Source: G963422275 sp963422275 (GTDB taxonomy: Bacteria > Pseudomonadota > Alphaproteobacteria > Rhodobacterales > Rhodobacteraceae). Taken from it: a DNA stretch of 64,000 bases. Within the stretch, counting starts at the first letter, position 1; each line of letters starts with the position of its first letter. The notes below the pieces were generated by a model. That model worked only from the letters and a program-made list of their open reading frames with translations. It was not told the origin of the DNA and searched no databases. The position numbers and the translations under genes were made by a program. This document shows positions 8,496-18,478 of the stretch, in pieces. The DNA lies in the NCBI GenBank assembly GCA_963422275.1, contig OY729418.1, forward strand, positions 1,922,001 through 1,986,000, in the 5' to 3' direction.

Positions 8496-10931
8496 TCAAA
8501 GATCCAGATTCTCCACTGTTAAAGCGTTTGCGATGATGAATTCCCGACGAGGCTCGACCTCGTTGCCCATAAGCCGGATGAACAGATCATTTGCCTCGGC
8601 GACATCCTCGATTCTCACTTGCACCAAGGTTCGGGCGTCGGGATCGAGAGTCGTGTTCCAAAGCTGGTCGGGGTTCATTTCGCCGAGTCCCTTGTAACGC
8701 TGGAGCGTCAGCCCTTTCTCGCCTTCCTGGAGAACTGCATTCAGAAGTTCGGAGGGCATGAATACCCTCGAGGATTTCTGCTTTCGGTCCAACCAAGCTG
8801 GCTCGCCGTATATCTCGCTCAGCTTTCTGGAGTAGCTCGACAGCTTGAAGGATTCGCGGGAATTTAGCACAGGCCCTTCCAGCGTCTGCACCTCTTCAAC
8901 ACCCCTCAACATGCGAGCGAACCTCAAACCTCCATCCTGTGTCGGCCGTCCTATCCAGCTGCGCGCGTATTCGTCCGCAACTAGGTTAAGTCTTGAGGCC
9001 ACAAGGTCCGCGGAAGCCTGCGGGGATGATCGCACGACTCCGGGCTCAAGGATGCCGGCAATTGCGGAGTGCTCCAGGATTTTAGTCGAATAGTGGGTCG
9101 GAAACGCCTTCATTATTCGCCGTACCGCTCGCGCTTCGTCCAGAATGCGGCGCAAGTCCTGCCCAGCGACCACCTCGCCGGAGCCGAGTCGCAGCGCGGC
9201 GCCGGCAACGCCCTGTTCGATGAGGTGATCCTCGAGCGCGGCTTGATCCTTGAGATAGACTTCGGACTTGCCCTTCTCGACTTTGAATAGGGGCGGTTCG
9301 GCAATGTAGAGATAGCCGCCTTCGATAATCTGCGGCATTTGCCGGTAAAAGAATGTCAAGAGGAGCGTCCTGATGTGCGCACCATCGACATCGGCATCTG
9401 TCATGATGACGATCTTGTGGTAGCGAAGTTTGCCTATGTTAAAATCTTCGTGTCCGATGCCTGTGCCAAGGGCTGTGATGAGCGTCCCGATCTGCTCCGA
9501 GGAAAGCATTTTGTCTATGCGGGAGCGTTCGACGTTCAATATCTTGCCGCGTAGCGGAAGCACTGCTTGATTGTACCGAGCACGGCCTTGCTTCGCCGAA
9601 CCGCCTGCGGAATCGCCCTCCACTATGAAGAGTTCCGAAAGCGCCGGGTCCTTCTCTTGGCAGTCAGCAAGCTTTCCAGGCAGCGATGCGATGTCCATCG
9701 GCGATTTTCGTCTGGTCAGCTCCCGTGCCTTGCGTGCAGCCTCGCGAGCCAGCGCAGCCCTGGTCACCTTTCCAATGATTTCCTTTGCGTGGTGTGGATG
9801 TTCCTCGAGCCACTCGGAAATCTTCTTGCTCAGACACGACTCCACGCTGGGGCGAACCTCCGATGAGACCAGCTTGTCTTTCGTCTGAGAAGAGAATTTC
9901 GGGTCTTCGACCTTGATGGACAGCACGCAGGTTAGCCCTTCCCTGGAGTCTTCGCCGACCAAGTTGATTTTCTTCTGCTTGATAAGGCCGCTGGAGTTGG
10001 CGTAACCGTTGATCGTACGCGTCAAAGCCGCCCGGAATCCGGCGAGATGAGCGCCGCCGTCCCGTTGCGGGATGTTGTTGGTGAACGGCAGCACGGTTTC
10101 ATGAAACCCGTCGTTCCACCACAAGGCCGCCTCGATGCCTATGCGGTCAAGCTCGCCCTTTACAAAGATCGGCTCTGGAAGCAAAGGCGATCGAAATCGG
10201 TCTAAATGCTTGACAAACTCGCTTACGCCTCCTTCTGAATGAAACGTCACCTCTTTGGATTCATGATCGCGCTCGTCGAGAAGAACGATTCGGACTCCAG
10301 AGTTCAGAAAGGAGAGCTCGCGGAGTCGATGTTCAAGCGTTTTCCAGCTGTAGTCGCGGTTGCTGAACGTCTCCGTCGAGGCTAGGAACCGCACGTCGGT
10401 TCCAGTCCTTCCGTCGCACTCGCCTGTGACGTTCAGGCCGTCCACGGTCCTTCCGTTCTCAAAACGGGCGAAATGTTCCTTTCCTTCCCGCCATATCCTT
10501 ATCTCGAGCCACTCAGACAAGGCGTTGACAACAGATACGCCGACTCCGTGAAGCCCTCCAGAGACCTTGTAGCTGTTGGAGTCGAATTTACCTCCGGCAT
10601 GGAGATGTGTCATGATGACCTCCGCTGCCGACACACCTTCTTCCTTGTGAATGTCTACCGGAATTCCTCTGCCATTGTCTTGAACCGAGACGCTTTCGTC
10701 CGAATGGATTGTGACCTTGACAAGGTCCGCATGGCCAGCCAGAGCTTCATCAATTCCGTTGTCTACGACCTCGTAGACCATGTGATGCAGACCAGAACCG
10801 TCATCCGTATCGCCGATGTACATGCCGGGTCGCTTCTTGACGGACTCCAAGCCTCGCAGAACCTTTATGGAATCGGCTTTGTATTCAAGTTCAGTTGCGA
10901 TGCCGTCTGTCGCACGCTGGGTTATTCCCAT
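8496..10931 (-). CDS. gyrB: DNA gyrase subunit B
   Basis: An 811-residue ATPase subunit of DNA gyrase, which introduces negative supercoils together with GyrA. Features in order: GHKL ATPase (KRPGMYIGDTDDGSGLHHMV, VVDNGIDEA with the Mg-binding Asn, GLHGVG), transducer domain, TOPRIM domain (EGDSAGGSA, PLRGKILNVER, IMTDADVDGAHI) and the C-terminal block QRYKGLGEMNPDQLWNTTLD. Length and motifs fit GyrB rather than ParE. The uninterrupted frame shows the gene is under selection, in contrast to the debris around it. No dnaA, dnaN or intact recF is adjacent. Confidence 0.97.
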   Translation of the reverse strand: MGITQRATDGIATELEYKADSIKVLRGLESVKKRPGMYIGDTDDGSGLHHMVYEVVDNGIDEALAGHADLVKVTIHSDESVSVQDNGRGIPVDIHKEEGVSAAEVIMTHLHAGGKFDSNSYKVSGGLHGVGVSVVNALSEWLEIRIWREGKEHFARFENGRTVDGLNVTGECDGRTGTDVRFLASTETFSNRDYSWKTLEHRLRELSFLNSGVRIVLLDERDHESKEVTFHSEGGVSEFVKHLDRFRSPLLPEPIFVKGELDRIGIEAALWWNDGFHETVLPFTNNIPQRDGGAHLAGFRAALTRTINGYANSSGLIKQKKINLVGEDSREGLTCVLSIKVEDPKFSSQTKDKLVSSEVRPSVESCLSKKISEWLEEHPHHAKEIIGKVTRAALAREAARKARELTRRKSPMDIASLPGKLADCQEKDPALSELFIVEGDSAGGSAKQGRARYNQAVLPLRGKILNVERSRIDKMLSSEQIGTLITALGTGIGHEDFNIGKLRYHKIVIMTDADVDGAHIRTLLLTFFYRQMPQIIEGGYLYIAEPPLFKVEKGKSEVYLKDQAALEDHLIEQGVAGAALRLGSGEVVAGQDLRRILDEARAVRRIMKAFPTHYSTKILEHSAIAGILEPGVVRSSPQASADLVASRLNLVADEYARSWIGRPTQDGGLRFARMLRGVEEVQTLEGPVLNSRESFKLSSYSRKLSEIYGEPAWLDRKQKSSRVFMPSELLNAVLQEGEKGLTLQRYKGLGEMNPDQLWNTTLDPDARTLVQVRIEDVAEANDLFIRLMGNEVEPRREFIIANALTVENLDL

Positions 10932-11947
10932 TATCTGTATCCTGCGTTCTCATCCGCTCCGTATGCCATATGTTGACAAGGTTTATTTTGGGGGCCACAT
11001 TTGGCGCAGGTGCTGCCTATCCGCACCTTTGCAGGTTTTGGGGCAATCTGCAATTGGCTTGGTGTTGATTCACAAGCGTGCAAACCGTGACATTCCCATT
11101 TCTATTGACTGCGGATTCTCGTTTCCGGGCGCTTTAAGCATGTACAGGCGACGTGCAGCCAGCCTGGAGGAACTGGAATGGAAAACGGATCTGCGAGATC
11201 GCAAGCTACACTGCGGCTCGCGCGGTTTCTTGCCCGGGATCCTTCCCCAACTGTTGTTTGCGGTTCTGGCACGAGGACACGGACCCCTCGCCGGCGCTCG
11301 TCATCGTCCGGATTTCTCGCCCTTCTAGATGAAATTGACTTTTTCGCCGCTTGACGGTGCAAGCTCTGGTTCTTCCCCCAATGGCATTTCCCTAAAATTT
11401 CGTGAAGGCTCAATTCGTGAAACGCAAGCACGGTTTTGGCCCCGGTCGCCAAGTTCGATGGTCTTGATGGCACCCGCAGATGGACGCGTTTGGCGGAAAT
11501 ACCTGCAACAGGCCTGTCGCCCGAGTCGTTGGCCAAGCCGGGGGCGACACGAACGGGATCGAACGCCGGAGTTTCCAATGCCGGACGGAATCTAGAGGGT
11601 AGAGCAATCGCTTTTCAATTCGCCTTTCGAAAGCTTGACGGCGGCGCGAACCATGCCGAGCCGGGCTTCGTCGTTCCATTCGGCGTTCGCCCAGCGCAGC
11701 ATAAGCGATGCTCAACGCTTCGTTTATTAGGCAGCTGCGTGTTTTTGTTGTTACTCGGCCTTTGGTCTCGCGGGTCGCCGCGACTTTTCCTGACCGTTTC
11801 AAGGCTGGGCCAGAGGCGCGTCCCCTGCAGCCAGCCGATGTCAACGCAGACCGTTGCCAGCCGTGCCCAGCATCCAAGTTCTTGAAAGCGTTCAGGCTCT
11901 CTAGATTCTCAAGACATACTTGCATTGTCGCGAGGATGTCCTAGCTA
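10932..11947. other. Gene-free stretch upstream of gyrB; possible eroded recF
   Basis: About 1 kb without a convincing gene. The minus strand has open frames but no clear family. Fragments such as LDAGHGWQRSALTSAG, and further on SGDRPVAGISAKRVHLRV, faintly recall RecF (DPGHGRRVSALERA and AGRTLVGPHRSDLEV in remembered RecF sequences), and recF often lies directly upstream of gyrB in Alphaproteobacteria. This is a guess and the similarity is weak. The gyrB promoter must lie in the last few hundred bases next to 10932. Confidence 0.2.
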
Positions 11948-12955
11948 ACCCGAGTTATGGATAAGCTCTGTTTTCTTTTGGAATGCACCGAATGGCGTCT
12001 GGCACGACGATTTTGCCGATTTTGACCTTTGGCTGCGCCAGAATATAGGCAGCCAGACATGACAGGATATGAACGAAGGCATTTGTTGGGGACCGGTGTC
12101 GTGTGTGTTCCAATCCCATGCTCGATTTCAGTTTATCGAACAGCGTTTCAATGATGAACCGCTTCCGCAACATGATTTGGTCCAGAATGGGCAGAGGAAA
12201 GTTTTTCATGTTGCGGCGAATGCCAGTGATCAGGTGCAGGCCCTGCTGCCACAAACGCTGGAAAAGCGGCTTCGAAATGCAGCCTTTATCGCCGAACGCC
12301 TTGCCTTTCAACTCGGCAATCATGGTCTCAAGCGGCTTGCGGTCGTCGGTGTTTCCAGGCGTGATCTTGACGGCCATGACCTGACCCTTGTCGTTGATGA
12401 CCAGATGCAGCTTGAACCCGAAAAACCACCCCATGGTGCTTCGGCCCCGCTTGGCCAGTCCCTTGAAGACCTTGTTCCGGTTGATCCGTGCGTTGTGGCA
12501 GACAGCGAGCTTGGTGCTGTCCACAAAACAGATTCCGGTTTCCTCACCGCGAAAGCATTGCATCAAGATGCAAAACGGAACCAGCAAGCGCGGCATCAGA
12601 GCGACAAACCGTCCGCAGCTCGGCAGGTCTCCAAAGCAGTCGCGATATTTCCGCTCCACGCCATGGAACCAGAAAGCCTTGAAATTCTTGAAGGGCGAGA
12701 GATGAAACAACACCATGATGAAGAGCCTTTCACTGAGCGAGAGCTTGCCCGAGCGCGAGCGCTGGCGGCCTGTGCCGATCAGCCGATGCCGCTCCCATTC
12801 TTCAAAGGTCTTTGCAAAGTCGTCGAGACAGCAGAACAGTGCGATGACAGAGGTGCTCATTGAGGGGATCCCATCCGTTGATTTTGGTTGCGGATACAGA
12901 ATCAGGCCACGCCCGATTTGGGAACCCCCTCACCCCTCTTATCCAGAATTGGGGT
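11948..12955 (-). mobile_element. IS982-family element, intact
   Basis: A 1008-bp element with inverted ends ACCCGAGTTATGGATAAG (left) and the inverse of ACCCCAATTCTGGATAAG (right), flanked by a perfect 6-bp duplication TAGCTA (11942-11947 and 12956-12961). It carries one complete transposase. Ends, size and protein all fit IS982. Intact ends, intact ORF and perfect target duplication suggest a recent insertion. Confidence 0.9.
11955..12860 (-). CDS. IS982-family transposase
   Basis: A 301-residue DDE transposase with no frameshift. Recognised blocks: GICFVDSTKLAVCHNARINR (first catalytic Asp), KRGRSTMGWFFGFKLHLVIN, KGKAFGDKGCISKPLFQRLW (second Asp) and RKRFIIETLFDKLKSSMGLE (catalytic Glu), then HTRHRSPTNAFVHILSCLAA. 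All match IS982-family enzymes. The stop codon lies inside the left terminal repeat. It is among the few complete transposases in the window, so it may be active and able to mobilise related copies elsewhere in the genome. Confidence 0.92.
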   Translation of the reverse strand: MSTSVIALFCCLDDFAKTFEEWERHRLIGTGRQRSRSGKLSLSERLFIMVLFHLSPFKNFKAFWFHGVERKYRDCFGDLPSCGRFVALMPRLLVPFCILMQCFRGEETGICFVDSTKLAVCHNARINRNKVFKGLAKRGRSTMGWFFGFKLHLVINDKGQVMAVKITPGNTDDRKPLETMIAELKGKAFGDKGCISKPLFQRLWQQGLHLITGIRRNMKNFPLPILDQIMLRKRFIIETLFDKLKSSMGLEHTRHRSPTNAFVHILSCLAAYILAQPKVKIGKIVVPDAIRCIPKENRAYP

Positions 12956-12961
12956 TAGCTA

Positions 12962-13730
12962 CTTTTCAACGACAGAACGCAGTTGCCGCCGGAAATGATG
13001 CAAGGGTTTGCAGCGGCTGTCATCTCGCGAGGTCGTGGCGCATGGCGTTGCTGGCCTAGAGTCCAAGTTCCTTGAAGAAAGACAGGAAAATCCTGCATGA
13101 TGCTTGCCTCTGCACTGTTGCTTGCAGGAGCATTGCACCGTTGGCGGGAAAGGGGGAACCGGAATTTTTCAAAAGCGATTGCCCTAGAGCGTGTTGCGCA
13201 ACTCTCTTCGATATCTGCCACCACCGTGCCACCGGCACCGAACTGTACTGCGTGACTTCTGGAACCGGTGCGAGTTTGCCAAATGGTATCGTCCACGGTA
13301 CAGCGAGGACGGGTACAAGAGAAGCGGCTCATCGCCGCATTGCAACGGCCCGCCCCGAAGGGACATCGGGACGAAGAAGTGTCCATCCGATGAAAGGCGA
13401 AAGGGGATGCCTGCCGTTCGCACCGAGCGGACCCAAATTTCACCGCGGCCGCGAATGCAACGTCTCAATATCCAACCCTCTGGACCCGAGGTCCGAACCA
13501 ACTGAGAGTATAGTGCGCGACAGGTGTGCTGAAAACAACGGTGCCCCTCTCTGTTGCCGAGTGCGCGAACGGCGAATGCGAGGAAGCGAAAATGCAGTTG
13601 TCAGGAGAGGAGAGACCCCTTGGATAGAGACCCCAAGCGAGCGACTGCACTTTCGACGTCCGGCATTCTGCCGAAACCCTAGGCGGTTTTCTTAAGGTTG
13701 GCCTAGGAAGCGAACTTCTGCGACATTCCT
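12962..13730. other. No recognisable gene
   Basis: Open frames on both strands (the longest on +, 13072-13695), but no protein family is recognised and codon usage looks random. The inverted repeat CCTAGGC (13707-13713 region) with GCCTAGG lies just downstream of the mannitol-type dehydrogenase stop; its long loop makes a terminator doubtful. Confidence 0.4.
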
Positions 13731-15191
13731 TCAACCAATCGGGAACCGAGCCATAAGGCTGTCGATCTCGTTCAGGATTCCGTCGACGAACTGCGGATGC
13801 ATGTCAGGTGTGTCCCCCCACAGTTCCGAATGTCGGGCAAAAGCCTTTTCCTTTCCATCCGCCAGACACCCGTCGACAATTGCCCATTTAGGCTCAAGGT
13901 AATCGAAGCTGATCGTGCCCGTTCGAACATGGCGCATGAATACGTACCAGCTTGCGATGGACCGTAGCGCATGGGTAGGTGCAATGCCCCGCCCGAAACA
14001 CCCCCGCACAGTGGGAACAATGAAGATCGGGAATTTGCTTGCGCCGTCCATCGCGATCCTGCCGATGCTGTCGGCAATTCTCCTGTTGAGCAGACGTGAC
14101 TTGATCGACTTGGAATACGCTTGCAGGTCAACTGCGACATTATCGCCAAGCGAGGGGATCACTTCTTGGTATATGAAGTCGTGGAAGAATTTAGCGAGTT
14201 CGGGATCGCTCAGGGCTGAATCAAATGTCTCGTGTCCGTGAAGGACGCCTAAATAGACAAGACTTGTGTGCCCTCCGTTCAGAATCCTGATCTTGGGTTG
14301 TTCATACCCGTCGACGTTTCGCACGAACTGAACGCCTGCGGCATTCAAGTTGGGCTTGACTCCTCTAAAGCTGTCTTCAATCACCCATTGAGCGAAACTT
14401 TCCGCATGCACCGTGAAATCGCCGTGGATTCCGAAAAGTTCGGCGACTTCATCGGAGTTTGCCCGCTCTGGCTGCGGTGTGATGCGGTCTACCATGGAGC
14501 AGGGAAACGACACGTGTTCCACTATCCATTCGGAGAGGGCGTTGTCTCCTACGGTGTCAAGGTATGCCATCAGGTTACGTTGCAGGAACAGCCCGTTTTC
14601 TCGAATGTTGTCGCAGCATAGAATCGTCAGGGAACCCGCGGCGGCGCGCATGCGGCGCGTCAGGGACCCTCGCAGGTAAGCGTACACCGTGGTTGCCGCC
14701 GTTCCAGCAATTTCAGCTTGAATTTCCGGGTTGGACAGATCGAGTTCGCTGTCCTCGCCCAGACAGTATCCGCTCTCGGTGACAGTGATCGTCATTGCCT
14801 GGACGCTTTGACGGGCGACTATCTCTTCGGCTTCCTCGATCTCCGTGGTCCAGTCCAGCAGTCGCTTGTGCGAGCGTATCAGCCGAAAACTGGCGTTCCC
14901 TTCGGATGGGACAGTCTTCAGGACATACTCTCCGTCCCGTGCCCGCAATCGCTTGATATTCTCTGACTGAGCATGCCGGAGATTGATCCCGGCGACTGCC
15001 CACTGTAACTCACCAGTGGTTTCCATCAACGCATCGAAATAGGGAGCTTGGTGCGCACGATGAAATGCGCCGACTCCGAGATGGACAACCCCAATTTCCA
15101 TTGCGTCCCGGTTATATGTGGAGCGGTCCAAAACTGGGCTGGCTTTCGAGAACATTCGGTCCCCGGCCGTTTTCGCGTTGAGCGAGTTCAT
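13731..15191 (-). CDS. Mannitol/D-arabinitol-type polyol dehydrogenase
   Basis: A 486-residue long-chain polyol dehydrogenase that oxidises a hexitol or pentitol (mannitol, arabinitol or similar) to the ketose with NAD. It shows the N-terminal Rossmann motif GVVHLGVGAFHRAHQA (around residues 34-49) and the catalytic block KIRILNGGHTSLVYLG with the conserved Lys, Asn and His. The length is normal for the family. It is the last gene of the polyol operon, its ATG one base after the stop of the AraC gene. The substrate cannot be told from sequence; alternatives are fructuronate or tagaturonate reductase. Confidence 0.85.
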   Translation of the reverse strand: MNSLNAKTAGDRMFSKASPVLDRSTYNRDAMEIGVVHLGVGAFHRAHQAPYFDALMETTGELQWAVAGINLRHAQSENIKRLRARDGEYVLKTVPSEGNASFRLIRSHKRLLDWTTEIEEAEEIVARQSVQAMTITVTESGYCLGEDSELDLSNPEIQAEIAGTAATTVYAYLRGSLTRRMRAAAGSLTILCCDNIRENGLFLQRNLMAYLDTVGDNALSEWIVEHVSFPCSMVDRITPQPERANSDEVAELFGIHGDFTVHAESFAQWVIEDSFRGVKPNLNAAGVQFVRNVDGYEQPKIRILNGGHTSLVYLGVLHGHETFDSALSDPELAKFFHDFIYQEVIPSLGDNVAVDLQAYSKSIKSRLLNRRIADSIGRIAMDGASKFPIFIVPTVRGCFGRGIAPTHALRSIASWYVFMRHVRTGTISFDYLEPKWAIVDGCLADGKEKAFARHSELWGDTPDMHPQFVDGILNEIDSLMARFPIG

Positions 15192-15192
15192 T

Positions 15193-16068
15193 TCAGGCGA
15201 TCAGTCCCTTGCGAGCTTCGGTTCTGAAGGCGCTGGGGGTCTTCCCCTTGATCTTCCCGAACTGGCGGTTGAAATTCGCGATGTTCTGGAACCCAACACC
15301 GAAGCAGATCGAGGATATTTTGTCGTTCGTCTCGTAGAGCTTGATGCAGGCCTGTCCGACGCGAACCCGGTTGACGAACTCAGTGAAGCAATTGCCGGTC
15401 GCCGCGTGAAAATATCGCGAAAATGCGCTCTCGCTCATACCTGCCATCGCGGCGAATTTGGATAGCGAAAGCTGTTCGGTGTAGTTCGCGACGACATACT
15501 CTATGGCGTTCGCGATTTTTGAGTGGTTCTTGACCGAACTGCTGTTGTTTATCCGCGCGACCGACAAGGTTTTGCGATCGGGCCAGCGGCTCAGGAAGTG
15601 GAGAAAGTCGAGACTGAGCAGTATTCGCTTGATCCCTGTGCTGTCCCTGATATTTGCAAGTCTTCTCATTGCTTCAGCCGAGTCAAATCCGAGAAACTCG
15701 ATGCCGTGGTTTGAAGCCTCGATCATGTGGTTCAATTCCTGGAACTCGGGATATGCCGCACATGCCTGGACCAAGCCGGAGTGGGTGAACTGGATCAGCA
15801 TGTCACGTACAGTGACCGGATCGAACTCGGATTTGCTAGTTGTCCAATTGTGTGGAAGTTGAGGCCCGGTCAAGAACAGGCTTCCGGGTTCGAAAGTCCC
15901 GATGTAATCGCCGACGAACACCTTGCCCCGCGTCGTGACAATCAAGTGCAACTCGTATTCCTCATGTGCATGCCATCGACAAAGGTCCGTTGGCCAACCG
16001 TGCTCCAGATACCGAATGCTGTTGATTGAGCGGTCTACGATCTCGATTTCCGGCAGAATGATCGACAT
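15193..16068 (-). CDS. AraC-family regulator of the polyol operon
   Basis: About 291 residues from the ATG at 16068; an in-frame ATG further upstream would overlap the SDR gene and add 36 unlikely residues. It has an N-terminal cupin-like sensing domain (CRWHAHEEYELHLIV, TGPQLPHNW) and a C-terminal double HTH (LSLSKFAAMAGMSESAFSRY, ISSICFGVGFQNIANFNRQF, then GKTPSAFR). The arrangement is that of AraC activators of sugar genes. It is encoded inside the operon it presumably controls, between the SDR and the dehydrogenase, so it may be autoregulated. Confidence 0.9.
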   Translation of the reverse strand: MSIILPEIEIVDRSINSIRYLEHGWPTDLCRWHAHEEYELHLIVTTRGKVFVGDYIGTFEPGSLFLTGPQLPHNWTTSKSEFDPVTVRDMLIQFTHSGLVQACAAYPEFQELNHMIEASNHGIEFLGFDSAEAMRRLANIRDSTGIKRILLSLDFLHFLSRWPDRKTLSVARINNSSSVKNHSKIANAIEYVVANYTEQLSLSKFAAMAGMSESAFSRYFHAATGNCFTEFVNRVRVGQACIKLYETNDKISSICFGVGFQNIANFNRQFGKIKGKTPSAFRTEARKGLIA

Positions 16069-16081
16069 CCCCGGGCGCCTC

Positions 16082-16687
16082 CTAGACGAGCATGTCGCCA
16101 CCATCGATGTCGATGGTTCGGCCGGTGATGTAGACAGGCAGATTGGAAGCGAGAAACAGGGCGGCCTGTGCGACATCTTCTGGCGTTCCCATCCAGCCCA
16201 GCGGGACCGCTTCGCTCACCAGTCGCTTTTTCTCACCCAGCTCACGTCCATCGATCTTTGCGAACAGGGAATCAACCTGATCCCGCATTGGCGTATCGGT
16301 AACTCCCATGGAAAGGGCATTGGCGCGCACGCCCGCGCGAGCCAGCGCCAGTGCCGCTGACTGCGTGCAACTGATGACAGCCGCCTTGGAGGCGCAGTAG
16401 TGCGCAACCAAGACCTCGCCACCGCAGCCGGCTTGGCTGGCAAGGCTGACGATCGAGCGGACATGCCTGATGTCACGGAGAGCCGAGACGGCCGATTGCA
16501 TGACGCGGTACATAGCCCGGACATTGAGGCCGAAAATCCTGTCTTGTTGCGGAAGCCCCGCCTGCAAGACCGAACCCATGTCGAATATTGCTGCATTGTT
16601 GAAGAGAATTTCGGGAACATTTGAGGCGATGCCTCTTGAACAGGCGGTTTTCCCTTCAAGTGAGACCAGCGTTTGAATGTCTGTCAC
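16082..16687 (-). pseudogene. Sorbitol-type short-chain dehydrogenase missing its Rossmann glycine motif
   Basis: The C-terminal two thirds of an SDR resembling sorbitol/galactitol dehydrogenase (SmoS type): NNAAIFDM, SIVSLASQAG with the catalytic Ser, HYCASKAAVI with the Tyr-Lys pair, and a final ITGRTIDIDGGDML. The start is probably the GTG overlapping the permease stop (reading VTDIQTLVSLEGKTA). After EGKTA the protein jumps straight to SRGIASNVPEILFNNAA. About 50 residues, including the TGxxxGIG nucleotide-binding loop, have been deleted in frame. It therefore should not bind NAD normally, although the frame stays open. Confidence 0.75.
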
Positions 16688-17511
16688 TTCACCGCGCCAA
16701 ACGTGAGTCCCTGCACCAGCTGCTTCTGGCAGAACCAGCCGAACGCGATGATTGGTGCGCAGGACAGTGTGGAGACGGCGGAAACCTTGGCCCAGAACAG
16801 ACCTTCTGGACTCGAGTAGGACGCGACAAGCGCAGCTAGCGTTCCAGCATCCGACGACGTCAGGTTTATCGACCAGAATGCCTCGTTCCAGCACAGCACG
16901 ATGCTGAGCAGCGCCGTCGACATTATTCCACCCCAAGTCAGTGGCAGGAGCACAAGGGCGATTTCGTGAAACGGACGGGCACCGTCTATTCTGGCGGCTT
17001 CCAGGATTTCCACTGGAACCTCCCGAAAATGGCTGAACAGCATCCAGACAATGATCGGCAAGTTGATCATGGCGAAGATCACCACCAGAACGGTTCGCGT
17101 GTCGAGAAGGCCGACCTCTTTGGCGATCAAGTAGATTGGCATCAGAACGCCCACAGCAGGAAGCATCTTGGTCGACAACATCCAGAGCAGGATGTCCTTC
17201 GTGAAGCGGCTCGTGTGAAATGCCATGGCATAGGCGGCAGGTATGGCGACCAGAAGCGCCAGCGCAGTGCCTCCGAACGAGGTGATGATCGAGTTGGTTG
17301 CATAGGAAAGGTAGTCGCTGCGCTCCTGCACCAGTGCAAAGTTCTCGAGTGTCGGGCTGAACAGGAAAAGCGGAGGTATGGATATTGCCTGAAGTTCCGT
17401 CTTCAGGCTAGTCGCGAACATCCAGAATATCGGGAAAAACATGGCGGCGGCGGCAAGCCACGCGATGGCGATGCGCAGATGGTTCTGATTCCTGTATGTC
17501 TTGGCAGACAT
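16684..17511 (-). CDS. Polyol ABC transporter permease (MalG/SmoG type)
   Basis: A 275-residue inner-membrane permease with about six hydrophobic segments (AIAWLAAAAMFFPIFWMFA near the N-terminus). The EAA loop that contacts the ATPase reads EAARIDGARPFHEIALVLLP. It belongs to the carbohydrate uptake CUT1 family and pairs with the upstream permease. It starts 3 bp after that gene and overlaps the SDR start, a tight operon. A CUT1 transporter needs an ATPase, which this operon lacks. Confidence 0.9.
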   Translation of the reverse strand: MSAKTYRNQNHLRIAIAWLAAAAMFFPIFWMFATSLKTELQAISIPPLFLFSPTLENFALVQERSDYLSYATNSIITSFGGTALALLVAIPAAYAMAFHTSRFTKDILLWMLSTKMLPAVGVLMPIYLIAKEVGLLDTRTVLVVIFAMINLPIIVWMLFSHFREVPVEILEAARIDGARPFHEIALVLLPLTWGGIMSTALLSIVLCWNEAFWSINLTSSDAGTLAALVASYSSPEGLFWAKVSAVSTLSCAPIIAFGWFCQKQLVQGLTFGAVK

Positions 17512-17514
17512 TTC

Positions 17515-18375
17515 CTAGACCACCAAGCTCTTGCCAACTATCCGGATCAGGAAAATCGCGACGATGTTGGCCAAGATGATCGCGAAGACACCCCCAGCCG
17601 AAGCAACGCCCGCGTCGAACTGCAACAACGCTTGGGAAAAGATGAGGAAGGCAATGTTGGTGCTGTTGAAGCCGGGTCCGCCGCCCGTGGTGACAAAGAT
17701 CTCAGCGAAGATCGAGAGGTGGAAAATCGTCTGGATCATGATGATCACGGCAATCGGCCTCGCGAGATGAGGAATGGTCAGGTGAATGAATTTCTGCCAC
17801 GCATTCGCACCATCCAGCTCGCATGCTTCCATTTGCTCTGGGTCTTGGGATTGCAACGACGTCAAGAGGATCAACAGGGCAAATGGTGTCCACTGCCAAC
17901 TGATCATCAGGATGATCGAAGCCAGCGGCATGTCAGCCAGCCAATCTATCGGTTCGGCGCCGAAGAAATCCGCAATGACAGCGAACAAGCCATAGACAGG
18001 GTTCATGAACATGTTCTTCCAGATCAATGCATTCACTGTAGGCATGATGAAGAAAGGTGAAATCAGCATCACCCTGGCAATTCCGCGGCCGGGGAACGGC
18101 TTGTTCACGAGCACGGCCAGAGCGAGACCCAGAATCACCGTGATCACGAGAACCGAACCAACCAGGACGATAGTATTCCACAGTGCCGGCAAGAAACCGG
18201 GATCGGTAAGAAAGAATTCGTAGTTCGAGAGTCCGATGAACCCGGTTCGTTCCGGGTAGAGAAGGTTGTAACGTATGGTTGAAAAATAGATTGTCATGCT
18301 GAGCGGAACGATCATCCACAGAAACAGGAGGATGATGCTCGGAGCTTGCAGCAATCTAGCAGGGTGGACGCTCAT
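17515..18375 (-). CDS. Polyol ABC transporter permease (MalF/SmoF type)
   Basis: A 286-residue inner-membrane permease. Hydrophobic helices include SIILLFLWMIVPLSMTIYFS and VLVITVILGLALAVLV. The EAA-like loop reads MEACELDGANAWQKFIHLTI. It is the first partner of the transmembrane heterodimer and follows the binding-protein gene after a hairpin at 18399-18430. The size is normal, with no lesion. Confidence 0.9.
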   Translation of the reverse strand: MSVHPARLLQAPSIILLFLWMIVPLSMTIYFSTIRYNLLYPERTGFIGLSNYEFFLTDPGFLPALWNTIVLVGSVLVITVILGLALAVLVNKPFPGRGIARVMLISPFFIMPTVNALIWKNMFMNPVYGLFAVIADFFGAEPIDWLADMPLASIILMISWQWTPFALLILLTSLQSQDPEQMEACELDGANAWQKFIHLTIPHLARPIAVIIMIQTIFHLSIFAEIFVTTGGGPGFNSTNIAFLIFSQALLQFDAGVASAGGVFAIILANIVAIFLIRIVGKSLVV

Positions 18376-18398
18376 TTCCCGATCTCGAAAAAAACAAA

Positions 18399-18430
18399 AA
18401 GGTGGGCGAAGACATTGCTTCGCCCACCTT
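18399..18430 (-). terminator. Hairpin with T-run between binding-protein and permease genes
   Basis: Perfect 13-bp stem (18399-18411 with 18418-18430) and 6-base loop. On the minus strand it is followed by a TTTGTTTTTTT run, so it looks like an intrinsic terminator or attenuator. Partial read-through would give more binding protein than permease, as is common in ABC operons. Confidence 0.8.
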
Positions 18431-18478
18431 GTCTAAACTACATTTCGGACGCGGAATCCAGTTCGTTGGATAGGCGCA

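Noticed and set aside
16069..16176. Longer N-terminus for the AraC regulator
   Set aside because: Would overlap the SDR gene end; the ATG at 16068 behind a purine-rich site begins the conserved region.
16966..18060. 364-codon + frame
   Set aside because: Antisense to two intact ABC permease genes with clear motifs on the minus strand.
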